NCBI GenBank assembly: GCA_947507155.1 | Contig: CANNOC010000018.1 | Span: forward strand, 1-46,380 | Reading direction: 5' to 3' | DNA length: 46,380 nucleotides | Source: an uncultured Collinsella sp. | GTDB taxonomy: Bacteria; Actinomycetota; Coriobacteriia; Coriobacteriales; Coriobacteriaceae | Part shown: positions 1 to 7,127 of the stretch, in pieces | Layout: every line of letters begins with the position of its first letter | Numbering within the stretch: the stretch's first letter is position 1 | Position numbers and translations under genes: made by a program | The notes under the pieces: model-generated | Told to the model about the DNA's origin: nothing | The model's database searches: none | What the model saw: the letters and a program-made list of their open reading frames with translations, nothing else

Positions 1-168
1 ATTCAGGATGCGCGTTAGATTGGTAGTCTTATTGGACTCCAGAACAAGATCAAGATGCTGGATACAGACACAAAGGCTATCGTCGGAGACCTTCAAAGAA
101 TAGTCTTTACAATACGAAATTAGACGGCTCAGCATTTGGCTTGCCTGCTCATCAGATAAAACAAACAA
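1..168 (-). CDS. rsmG: RsmG (GidB), 16S rRNA 7-methylguanosine methyltransferase, N-terminal part
   Basis: Only the first 56 codons are present; the gene runs off the window start. The minus-strand translation begins at a TTG (first base 168) preceded by an AGGAG at good spacing, and reads on without a stop. Residues 41-54 (DLVLESNKTTNLTR) match the N-terminal RsmG pattern in which a helix is followed by NK..NLT. RsmG methylates N7 of a guanosine in helix 18 of 16S rRNA using S-adenosylmethionine. Its position downstream of jag on the same strand is the standard order in the rpmH-rnpA-yidC-jag-rsmG cluster. A terminator-like hairpin separates it from jag, so it may have its own promoter. The catalytic domain is not visible, so the call rests on the N-terminal motif plus synteny. 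Confidence 0.72.
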   Translation of the reverse strand, partial: MFVLSDEQASQMLSRLISYCKDYSLKVSDDSLCVCIQHLDLVLESNKTTNLTRILN

Positions 169-213
169 GACGACTCCTTTCTGACAAAAATCAGTGTATC
201 GAGAACTTTTGAC

Positions 214-245
214 AAAAAAAGGGGACGTGGAAACCACGTCCCCTT
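214..245 (-). terminator. Rho-independent terminator after jag
   Basis: A 10-bp perfect stem (GGGGACGTGG pairing with CCACGTCCCC) with a 3-nt loop is followed on the minus strand by a run of U (plus-strand A at 214-220). It lies 18 bases past the jag stop codon and should end the rpmH-to-jag transcript. Confidence 0.85.
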
Positions 246-263
246 AGCATAGACTCGAGAAGA

Positions 264-833
264 TTATCGAGCAACAATCACAACATGGCGATCGGGGTCA
301 GAGCCCTCAGAATGCGTGTCGACAGCATCGTTACCACGAAGGGCAATATGAACCAGTCGACGTTCGTAGGCATTCATGGGCGGCAAGGAAACACTTTTAT
401 GAGTGCGAATAGCGCGCTCGGCAGCGGACTGGGCCATAGAAGCAACCTTGTCCTGTCGACGGCTCTTATAACCTTCGACGTCGACGACGACCGGATACCT
501 AAAGCCAAGCTTGCGACTCACCAACAGGGAGAACATAACTTGAAGAGCATCGAGGGTACGTCCATGACGGCCAATGAGAACAGCAAGATCAGGAGCAGTT
601 ACGTCCAGGATCAACTCGCCCTCGTCACCCTCATACTCATCGATGGGTGAGTTCGCCGCATCGAAGTGCGAAAGGATGGAACGCAGAATGGAAATAGCCA
701 CATCGGCAATGGTGTCGAGCTCCTCATCGGTCAGCTCTTCACCAGCCTTGTAACGCTGTGCAATCTCGGGATAATCGCCCGCGACCCGCGGGGCAACCTC
801 CTCAAGCATATCCTCGACGATCTCTTCAGACAT
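264..833 (-). CDS. jag: Jag / KhpB-type RNA-binding protein (SpoIIIJ-associated)
   Basis: A 189-residue RNA-binding protein of the Jag/KhpB/EloR family. These proteins have a KH domain and an R3H domain, and in Firmicutes they affect cell elongation and small-RNA biology. A KH loop is visible as IGRHGRT in the middle of the protein, after an acidic N-terminal region of about 70 residues. The R3H-type segment follows (RRLVHIAL). The N-terminal part is shorter and more acidic than the Jag_N domain of Bacillus. I chose ATG at 833: it has a GGAG six bases upstream, and the longer frame (TTG at 845) would overlap that ribosome binding site. The gene follows yidC by about 45 bases, as in most Gram-positive genomes. 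Confidence 0.9.
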   Translation of the reverse strand: MSEEIVEDMLEEVAPRVAGDYPEIAQRYKAGEELTDEELDTIADVAISILRSILSHFDAANSPIDEYEGDEGELILDVTAPDLAVLIGRHGRTLDALQVMFSLLVSRKLGFRYPVVVDVEGYKSRRQDKVASMAQSAAERAIRTHKSVSLPPMNAYERRLVHIALRGNDAVDTHSEGSDPDRHVVIVAR

Positions 834-877
834 AACGAACTCCAAAAGTTAGGTACCTAAATAAGAATACTATCCCA

Positions 878-1648
878 CTACTTCTTCTTGTGCGGACGCG
901 GCTTCTTCTCGCGACGGGTAACCTCGACCTGCAGCGGAGCGTTCTTGAGGCGCTCCTCCTCATCGGCCTTAGCCTTGTCGATAACCTTCTGCGTCACGAA
1001 GATCTGCTGGATAACCTGCCAGGCAGAAGACACATCGTAGTACAGCAGAACGCCGACGGGCAGGCTCCAGCCCATCCAAAGCATCATGACGGTCATGACG
1101 ACGGCCATCATGCGCATGCTCTGGGCCTGCTGACCGGTCTGATTGCGAGACATATACAGCTGCGGAATCAGGGTCAAGACAGCGAACAGAATCAGGCAAA
1201 CCAGTGCAGGCAGCGCAACCATAAAGCCATCGGCAAAAGAAGCGCTCGGCGTGGTGGTAAGGTCAGGCAGGATGTTGAAGAACGAGAACGTGCCGTCGCT
1301 AAAGTACTGCGGCAGGTTACGCAGCAGCGTAAACAGGGCGAACAGGACAGGCATCTGGATCAACAGCGGCAGACAACCAGCCATGGGGTTGAACTTGTTC
1401 TCGCTGTAGAACTTCTGCATCTCCTCGGCCTGACGCTGGGGATCGTCAGCGTAGCGCTCCTGGATCTCGAGCATCTTGGGCTGCAGCACCTGCATGCGCG
1501 CCGTCGACTTTGTCGACTTGAGCATGAGCGGCGTCAGCAGCAGACGGATGATGACCACCAGGATGATGATGGACAGGCCCCAGTCGACCGCAAAGGTCTG
1601 GATGAGCTTGAGCAGCTCGAAAAGGATGTTAACGATCCAATCCCACAT
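878..1648 (-). CDS. yidC: YidC/Oxa1 membrane protein insertase
   Basis: A 256-residue polytopic membrane protein of the short Gram-positive type without the large periplasmic domain. It inserts proteins into the membrane alone or with SecYEG. Visible features are the first hydrophobic core segment with the conserved groove arginine (R35 in VVIIRLLLTPL), the charged cytoplasmic loop with QERYADDPQR, the GCLPLLIQMPV segment and a very basic C-terminal tail (KKPRPHKKK) suited to ribosome binding. There is no lipobox cysteine at the N-terminus, unlike many Firmicute homologues. The start ATG is preceded by GGAGGA at about nine bases. It lies between yidD and jag. Confidence 0.96.
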   Translation of the reverse strand: MWDWIVNILFELLKLIQTFAVDWGLSIIILVVIIRLLLTPLMLKSTKSTARMQVLQPKMLEIQERYADDPQRQAEEMQKFYSENKFNPMAGCLPLLIQMPVLFALFTLLRNLPQYFSDGTFSFFNILPDLTTTPSASFADGFMVALPALVCLILFAVLTLIPQLYMSRNQTGQQAQSMRMMAVVMTVMMLWMGWSLPVGVLLYYDVSSAWQVIQQIFVTQKVIDKAKADEEERLKNAPLQVEVTRREKKPRPHKKK

Positions 1649-1677
1649 GTAAGTTTTCCTCCGATAGCGAGTGCCCG

Positions 1678-1902
1678 TTAGGGCACAGGGTCATAACCGC
1701 CGACGTGCAGGGGATTGCAGCGAGCGATGCGCCTCACGGCAAGCCAGCAGCCTCTCAAAACACCGTACTTCTCAATCGCCTGAACGGCATATTGCGAGCA
1801 CGTTGGGTAATAAATGCAGGCGTCAGGTAATAAGGGCGAAATAACCTGTTGATATATGCGAATAGGAGCGATGGCAACACGTCGCAAAACGTGATTGCTC
1901 AT
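1678..1902 (-). CDS. yidD: YidD, membrane protein insertion efficiency factor
   Basis: A 74-residue protein of the YidD (UPF0161) family, which assists YidC-dependent insertion. Family hallmarks are present: an amphipathic N-terminal helix, then the cysteine-rich core YYPTCSQYA and the C-terminal CNPLHVGGYDPVP. The start overlaps the end of rnpA by four bases, which implies translational coupling. Length and motif order are typical. Confidence 0.95.
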   Translation of the reverse strand: MSNHVLRRVAIAPIRIYQQVISPLLPDACIYYPTCSQYAVQAIEKYGVLRGCWLAVRRIARCNPLHVGGYDPVP

Positions 1903-2237
1903 CGCTCCTCCCCGGCAACGCCGGCGCGTTTCATAAGCGAACGCAATGCCTTGTCCATCTCCTGCGGCGAGGAGATCCTCGTCTTGGGAGTCGCGAACAA
2001 GATGATGTCATAACCCGCAACGGGAAATCCGCAGCTGCGGGCGGCCTCGCGCATCACACGCTTAGAACGGTTGCGCACGGCTGCGCAACCGAGCCGTTTA
2101 GCACCAACGAAGGCGACCCTTCCGGAGTCGCCTTCGCCAACCGATTCACATATGGTCATTCGAATCAGAGGGTGATTGAAACGACGCCCCTGACTGAACA
2201 CATGCTCGAAATCTTGCCGAGACTTAATAGTCTTCAT
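1899..2237 (-). CDS. rnpA: RnpA, protein component of ribonuclease P
   Basis: A 112-residue basic protein that, with the RNase P RNA, removes 5' leaders from pre-tRNA. The family signature is visible as AVRNRSKRVMREA in the middle of the protein, preceded by FVGAKRLGCA. The N-terminal stretch with the FEHVF.QGRRF pattern is also typical. It sits directly downstream of rpmH (21-base gap) and overlaps yidD by four bases, the canonical arrangement. Confidence 0.96.
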   Translation of the reverse strand: MKTIKSRQDFEHVFSQGRRFNHPLIRMTICESVGEGDSGRVAFVGAKRLGCAAVRNRSKRVMREAARSCGFPVAGYDIILFATPKTRISSPQEMDKALRSLMKRAGVAGEER

Positions 2238-2257
2238 GCGAGATGTGTGTATCGCTG

Positions 2258-2392
2258 CTAGACAGTGAGACGCTTGCGGCCCTTGGCGCGGCGACGGGCG
2301 AGCACGGCACGACCACCCTTGGTGGCCATACGGGCACGGAAGCCATGGGTCTTGGCACGCTTACGCTTATTAGGCTGATACGTACGCTTCAT
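2258..2392 (-). CDS. rpmH: 50S ribosomal protein L34
   Basis: A 44-residue, strongly basic ribosomal protein. The sequence starts [19 protein letters not shown] and ends GRKRLTV, which is diagnostic for L34. The frame stays open 20 codons further upstream, but ATG at 2392 gives the normal length and is preceded by AGGAGG at eight bases. It is the first gene of the minus-strand cluster and diverges from the dnaA side. Confidence 0.98.
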   Translation of the reverse strand: MKRTYQPNKRKRAKTHGFRARMATKGGRAVLARRRAKGRKRLTV

Positions 2393-2591
2393 CTTAAGTT
2401 CCTCCTGCTGCATTTCGAGTGTCCGCGGGAGCGCGGACGCAGATATAGACACGTGAGCTTGAAGATTGTAGGGAAATCAATGTTCAAATGTCAAGAAATC
2501 AAAGGTAAAAGGTCGCGCAGTTCACACGGTTCCCCCATAAGCTCAACCGAAATTTGCGCCGCATTACAACTTTTCACGATATTTCATCGAG

Positions 2592-2675
2592 TTTTCGACA
2601 GGTCATGTTGGCAATGTTGAGAACTTTTCGCCTGTTTTCCAAAGTTTTCAACAGGTTTTGAAAAGTTGTCGAAAG
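2592..2675. promoter_or_regulatory. Upstream DnaA-box-like cluster (left half of a bipartite oriC)
   Basis: Four 9-mers related to one another lie in 84 bases. They are TTTTCGACA at 2592-2600 (+), TTCTCAACA at 2615-2623 (-), TTTTCAACA at 2645-2653 (+) and CTTTCGACA at 2667-2675 (-). A related TGTTTTCCA is at 2633-2641. They resemble the DnaA box TTATCCACA at 7 of 9 positions and recur downstream of dnaA. The surrounding 2453-2737 interval has no gene and is lower in GC than its neighbours. It also contains the divergent promoters of rpmH and the 2738 gene. The role as a DnaA-binding or autoregulatory region is inferred. Confidence 0.7.
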
Positions 2676-2737
2676 ATGAGAAACATTGCACGGTGAGCTA
2701 CTATTTGTTCGAAACCTTTTGAAAGATTGCGAGCGGC

Positions 2738-4054
2738 ATGTCTGACGACTTTTACACCATGGTCGATTCCGGAGACCCGGCACCCGACAACGAGCACATC
2801 ACCGGCGTGCGCGAAAAGCGTGGCGAGGAAGAGCAGGCCGCTGCGAAAACGCAGGCTGCCATGTATGCCGCACGCATCGCGGTCTATGACGACATGCTGT
2901 CGACGCCGCGCGTCATCGTCATCGAACCTAAGGACGTGCGCACCTATCTGGAAGAGACAACCAACACCGTCTACCAGTGCATGAAAGAACAGGGCGGGCA
3001 CATCTCGCTCATGGTTATCCGCGAGATTGTCGAAAACTTTATCCACGCCCACTTTGCAGAGCCCATCATCTCGATCCTAGACGGCGGCGACACCATCCGA
3101 TTCGCAGACCAGGGACCGGGGATCGACGACAAGGAGCGCGCGTTCGACTTTGGCGTCACCAGCGCAAACAGCAACATGAAACGATACATCCGCGGAACCG
3201 GAGCCGGGTTTCCCATGGTGCAGGAGTACCTGGAAAACGCCGGCGGCGCTGTATCCATCGAGGACAACATGGGCAACGGCACCGTGGTCACGGTAAGCCT
3301 GAATCCCAAGCGCGTACAGGAAATCGAGCGCGCCGGAGGGCGAGGGGCCGCCGTGCGCCCCGAGACGGAGCAGCCGGCGTATCCCCTATCCAGCACGTTT
3401 GCACAGCAGCCCGTGGCGCAGCAGATGCAGCAGCCTGGAAGTTTTCCCATGCAAGACCCCCAGACACCGCTGGGCAACCCAGTGCAAAACATGCCGGAGG
3501 GGATAGGCTCGGCAGATCCGGACACAGGCGCCGTGCAGCAGACGGCGGCCATGCCAAACGTCGCGCAAATGGGCTACCAACCGTACCCACAAGGGTATCC
3601 TCCCCAATATATGCCGCAGCAGGGATATGCCCAGCCGTATCCACAGCAGTATCCTCAGCCGTACCAGCAGATGCCGCAGGGAAACCTCAACCCCTGGACT
3701 CAGCAGATGCCGCCGCAGCCTTACCAACAGTGGCCGCAAAGTTTTCAACAGCAGATGCCGCCCATGCAGAGTTCTCAACAACCAGCAGCTCAAATGATGT
3801 ATCCTAATGCGGCGAATCAATACGCACAACCGCAGTCGGACGTGTTTATAAGCGAACGCGGCAACGCTGCATTAGGGTATCTGGCCCAACATCAAGAGTG
3901 CGGCGCGACGGACTTGGCGCGGGCGTTTGGAAACTCTGCACCCACCTGGTCGCGCACGCTCAACGATTTGGCGCAGACGGGCTTGATAGTCAAACATGGG
4001 CAGAAATACCATCTGACCGAAATCGGAAGCGCTCGCGTGCGGGCCCAAGCTTAA
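2738..4054 (+). CDS. GHKL ATPase-like protein with Gln/Pro-rich linker and C-terminal winged helix
   Basis: A 438-residue protein of unknown function placed inside the origin, 15 bases before dnaA and probably co-transcribed with it. Residues 1-60 are polar. Residues about 60-190 look like a GHKL (histidine-kinase-type) ATPase fold: N-box REIVENFIHAHF (95-106), adenine-binding D124 in DQGPGID, and a glycine lid GTGAGFPMV (153-161). No phosphoacceptor-histidine (HisKA) domain is seen. Residues about 195-370 are a low-complexity Gln/Pro/Met/Tyr-rich stretch, probably disordered. The last 65 residues resemble a MarR-like winged helix (ATDLARAFGNSAPTWSRTL, then a wing). This suggests a nucleotide-dependent DNA-binding or anti-sigma-like regulator. 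The start is ATG with only a weak GA-rich ribosome binding site. Two DnaA-box-like 9-mers lie inside the linker coding region (3742-3780). Confidence 0.75.
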   Translation: MSDDFYTMVDSGDPAPDNEHITGVREKRGEEEQAAAKTQAAMYAARIAVYDDMLSTPRVIVIEPKDVRTYLEETTNTVYQCMKEQGGHISLMVIREIVENFIHAHFAEPIISILDGGDTIRFADQGPGIDDKERAFDFGVTSANSNMKRYIRGTGAGFPMVQEYLENAGGAVSIEDNMGNGTVVTVSLNPKRVQEIERAGGRGAAVRPETEQPAYPLSSTFAQQPVAQQMQQPGSFPMQDPQTPLGNPVQNMPEGIGSADPDTGAVQQTAAMPNVAQMGYQPYPQGYPPQYMPQQGYAQPYPQQYPQPYQQMPQGNLNPWTQQMPPQPYQQWPQSFQQQMPPMQSSQQPAAQMMYPNAANQYAQPQSDVFISERGNAALGYLAQHQECGATDLARAFGNSAPTWSRTLNDLAQTGLIVKHGQKYHLTEIGSARVRAQA

Positions 4055-4069
4055 GGAACGGGAGAGACA

Positions 4070-5776
4070 GTGGACGAGGAAGCAAGCATCATCCTGGGGG
4101 ATGCCATCGCCTTTTGTCAGCGCGACGGCCAAGATGCGCGCCTCATCAACATGCTGGGGCAATCGCGTGCTGTGAGCCTGACCGAGGACACCTTGACGAT
4201 TGAGGCCCCCTCACGATTTGCCATCGCTCAGCTCAAAAAGCATCAGCCGACCATCGAGGCGTACCTGGAAGAGATCGCCTTTGCACCGATTGCGCTCAAC
4301 ATCGTGGCACCACAGGGCTCCGCGGCAGATAACGCCGCACCCGCGGCACCCGTCGTTCCCCCGGCGGCGCCAGCTACCACCACAGTGTCGGCTCCCGAGC
4401 ATCAAATCGGCGATGTTTCCCGTGAAACCATGCCCACCGTCTCGACGCCGGCGGCCCCCATGTCCGCTGCCACACACATGCCTATCGCGCACGACGCAAC
4501 ACCGGGCGAGGATTCGGGCATCGCAATCAAAAACACGCTTTCGGCCGACGATTTCCGCCGCATGATGAACCAGATGAAAGGCGAGGCGCCTGCAAAGAGT
4601 GCAAAACCAGCCTCCACATCGCCCATGAGCGTCCCCGCAGCTGCGGCACCGATCGAGCAGAACACCGACGGCGCGCCGCTCGCGGCCAACTCGAAATTCA
4701 CCTTCGAAAACTTTGTCTACGGCCCAGAAAACAGCCATGCCTATCGCTCAGCCCTCAAGTTTGCCGCGCTCGCGGACGAACGCGGCACATGCACATCCCT
4801 GTTCATCTATGGCAAATCGGGGCTGGGCAAGACCCATCTGCTGCTCGCCATCAAAAACGAGCTCGCCGAAAAGTCGCCCGAGATCAAGGTAAAGTACGCC
4901 AACTCACAGGCGTACCTCGATGACCTGATGACGGAGTTCGACCGCCAAAAGAAGAGCAACGCCCCCATCATGCAGGCATACCACGACGTGGACGTGCTCA
5001 TCATCGACGACATTCAAAACATCATCGGCAAGCGCGCGAGCGTGGACTACTTCTTCCAGCTCATGGACGAGTTTATCCGCAACAACAAAAAAGTCGTCAT
5101 CGCAGCCGACCGTGCGCCCAAAGACCTGAGCATGGACGAGCGCCTTACCAGCCGTTTTAATGCCGGTATGCTCTGTTTGGTGGCGGAGCCCAGCTACGAG
5201 ATGAAATACAAGATCTTGCAGCGCTACTACGAGAACACGATAGCCGCCGCACCCGAGGCGGGTGACGACTCGCTGCTGGCGGCCTATGGCGGCGATGGCG
5301 GGCATCTGACCGACGAGCACTTTAAGCACATGGCAGAAGTCTCGGGAACCAACATCCGCGAACTCGAGAGCTTCTGCGAACGCTGCGCCGGCGAGGCAGG
5401 AGACCGCGAACGCGAGGGCAGCGAGCTCAGTTTCGACGACATCGACGCCATCGCAAGCCAGTACTTCGATACGTCGGCCAAAAAGATCAACGTGCAGACG
5501 GTCCAGTCTGTCATTGAAGAGCAGTACGGCGTGACGCACGAGGAGCTCATCGGTCCGCGCCGCAACGCCAACATAGCCAAAGCCCGCCATATCGCCATAT
5601 ATCTGGCCATCGAGATGTGCGAGATGACGACTACGGCGGTGGGCGCGGAGTTTGGCAACCGCAACCACTCAACCGTCAGTACGAGCTATAAAAAGGTTCA
5701 GAAGATGATTCAGGAAGACCGCACCATAACCGAGGATCTCAAATCGCTGCGAGATAAAATTACACTGCGCTCGTAG
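4070..5776 (+). CDS. dnaA: Chromosomal replication initiator protein DnaA
   Basis: A 568-residue initiator ATPase that binds DnaA boxes and melts oriC. Domain I covers about 1-85. Domain II is an unusually long Ala/Pro-rich linker (about 85-220). Domain III is the AAA+ core, with Walker A GKSGLGKTHLL near residue 248, Walker B VLIIDDIQ near 312 and the sensor region NNKKVVIAADRAP. Domain IV holds the helix-turn-helix, with signature NRNHSTVSTSYKKV near 530. The family norm there is GRDHTTV, so the Asp is Asn and the first Thr is Ser. The start is GTG with a GGAACGGGAGAG ribosome binding site. The long linker accounts for the extra length compared with typical DnaA (about 450-500 residues). 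It is flanked by the two box clusters of the origin. Confidence 0.98.
   Translation: MDEEASIILGDAIAFCQRDGQDARLINMLGQSRAVSLTEDTLTIEAPSRFAIAQLKKHQPTIEAYLEEIAFAPIALNIVAPQGSAADNAAPAAPVVPPAAPATTTVSAPEHQIGDVSRETMPTVSTPAAPMSAATHMPIAHDATPGEDSGIAIKNTLSADDFRRMMNQMKGEAPAKSAKPASTSPMSVPAAAAPIEQNTDGAPLAANSKFTFENFVYGPENSHAYRSALKFAALADERGTCTSLFIYGKSGLGKTHLLLAIKNELAEKSPEIKVKYANSQAYLDDLMTEFDRQKKSNAPIMQAYHDVDVLIIDDIQNIIGKRASVDYFFQLMDEFIRNNKKVVIAADRAPKDLSMDERLTSRFNAGMLCLVAEPSYEMKYKILQRYYENTIAAAPEAGDDSLLAAYGGDGGHLTDEHFKHMAEVSGTNIRELESFCERCAGEAGDREREGSELSFDDIDAIASQYFDTSAKKINVQTVQSVIEEQYGVTHEELIGPRRNANIAKARHIAIYLAIEMCEMTTTAVGAEFGNRNHSTVSTSYKKVQKMIQEDRTITEDLKSLRDKITLRS
4414..4429. promoter_or_regulatory. parS-like centromere site inside dnaA
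   Basis: The 16-mer TGTTTCCCGTGAAACC matches the ParB site TGTTTCACGTGAAACA at 14 of 16 positions. The outer half-sites GTTTC and GAAAC are intact; one mismatch is central and one terminal. It is read as V-S-R-E-T in the dnaA linker, the same pentapeptide that genuine parS sites encode in other genes. A position within 2 kb of the origin fits ParB loading. Binding is not proven, and the central change may weaken it. Confidence 0.55.
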
Positions 5777-6014
5777 GGAAATAGAGACACCTGTTGAAAA
5801 CTTGTCGAAACGCCGGGCATAACATGTCTAAAACTCGCCACAAGGCGATGAAAAGTTTTCCGCAGGTTTTGAACGTGGAAAACACGGTCGGTTGCGCACA
5901 GGGCGCTGTCGATTCTCTTTTTGGGGTTGACCAGCGCTTTTGGGAGTAATCAACAGTTTCGTCAGTGCTATTACTATTATTAAGATATTTATATCTATAG
6001 AAAGGTATTAAAAG
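5777..6014. other. oriC, downstream half with basal unwinding elements
   Basis: The dnaA-dnaN gap holds DnaA-box-like 9-mers TTTTCAACA at 5792-5800 (-), GTTTCGACA at 5803-5811 (-) and TAATCAACA at 5947-5955 (+). After the last box comes a 12-base spacer (5956-5967). Then five tandem trinucleotides CTA TTA CTA TTA TTA lie at 5968-5982, read as TA(A/G) repeats on the other strand. An AT-rich stretch at 5983-6010 follows. This is the box/spacer/DnaA-trio/unwinding order described for Bacillus. The dnaN ribosome binding site lies at the right edge. Confidence 0.85.
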
Positions 6015-7118
6015 ATGAAGTTCACCGTCAGCCAAAGCTCGCTCACGCAAGCCATCGGCGTCGTTATGAAAGGCGTCGCTTCGGCATCTACCCTTCCCAT
6101 CCTGTCGGGCGTGCTCGTTAAGGCGCAGGACGGCATCTTGGAATTCCAAACCTCTAACTACACCATCTCGATTCGTCATCGCATTGCCGCGCATGTCGAA
6201 GAAGAGGGCGAGATGGTGATTCCCTGCAAGATGCTCTCGAACATTACGAAGACCCTTCCCGACGCCCCGGTTACCTTTGAGCTCTCGGAGCGTCAGGTGC
6301 AGATCGGATGCGAGAAGAGCTCCTTCCGCCTCAACACGCTCGACGCCAACGATTTCCCCGAGTTCCCCGCCTATGCCATCGAAAGTGCGGTGGAGCTCCC
6401 GACCGATATCCTGTCCGAGATGGTCGGCCGCGTGTGGCGCGTCACTTCGACTGATAAGGCCCGCCCCATCCTGGGAGGCGTGCACATGAAGGTCGAGAAC
6501 AACACCGTGCGCCTGGTGGCAACCGACTCCTTCCGTCTGGCTGTATGCGACACCCAGGTCGAGACCTCGACGCTCGAGGGGTCCTTTGAGCTCAACGTTC
6601 CGGCCGACGCCTTCAACGACGCCCTGAGCATCATGGCCAGCCAGGCGACCATCATGATCGGCGCCACCGACACCCAGGTTGTCTTTGAGGCCGGCAACAC
6701 CACCTACGTGTCGCGCCGTATCGAGGGCGTGTACCCCAACTACAAGCAGCTCATCCCCGATTCGTGCGTGACGAGCGTCAAGATCGACGTGGCGGCTTTT
6801 AATGCCGCCCTCAAGCGCGTGGCGGTCATCGCGAGCGCGAACCCCGCAGTCAAGTTCGAGATCGATGTCGAGAACGGCCAGATGGGCCTGTCCTCCATCT
6901 CCAATGACCAGGATCTGGCGCAGGAGACAATCGATGTCGAGGCCGAGGGCGAGTCGGGCACCATCGCCTTTAACTACCACTACATCTTTGGCTGCCTCAA
7001 TGCCCTATCCAAGGAGAAGGAGATCACGCTGGAGCTCAAGAGCTACTCGCAGGCGGGTATCTTTAAGTCCTACGACAAGATCAACTATCTGTACCTGGTC
7101 ATGCCGGTTCGCATCTAG
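6015..7118 (+). CDS. dnaN: DNA polymerase III beta sliding clamp
   Basis: A 367-residue clamp subunit that dimerises around DNA and holds the replicative polymerase. The N-terminus MKFTVSQSSLTQAIGVV, the LPILSGVLVKA segment and the C-terminal YLVMPVRI are characteristic, the last forming part of the peptide-binding pocket. Length is normal. It starts with ATG after an AGAAAGG site just past the AT-rich part of oriC, and recF follows after nine bases. The order dnaA-dnaN-recF is canonical. Confidence 0.98.
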   Translation: MKFTVSQSSLTQAIGVVMKGVASASTLPILSGVLVKAQDGILEFQTSNYTISIRHRIAAHVEEEGEMVIPCKMLSNITKTLPDAPVTFELSERQVQIGCEKSSFRLNTLDANDFPEFPAYAIESAVELPTDILSEMVGRVWRVTSTDKARPILGGVHMKVENNTVRLVATDSFRLAVCDTQVETSTLEGSFELNVPADAFNDALSIMASQATIMIGATDTQVVFEAGNTTYVSRRIEGVYPNYKQLIPDSCVTSVKIDVAAFNAALKRVAVIASANPAVKFEIDVENGQMGLSSISNDQDLAQETIDVEAEGESGTIAFNYHYIFGCLNALSKEKEITLELKSYSQAGIFKSYDKINYLYLVMPVRI

Positions 7119-7127
7119 CGCTGCGCC

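Noticed and set aside
2453..2591. A small gene between rpmH and the box cluster
   Set aside because: Open frames here lack ribosome binding sites and overlap rpmH antisense; the region looks like promoter DNA.
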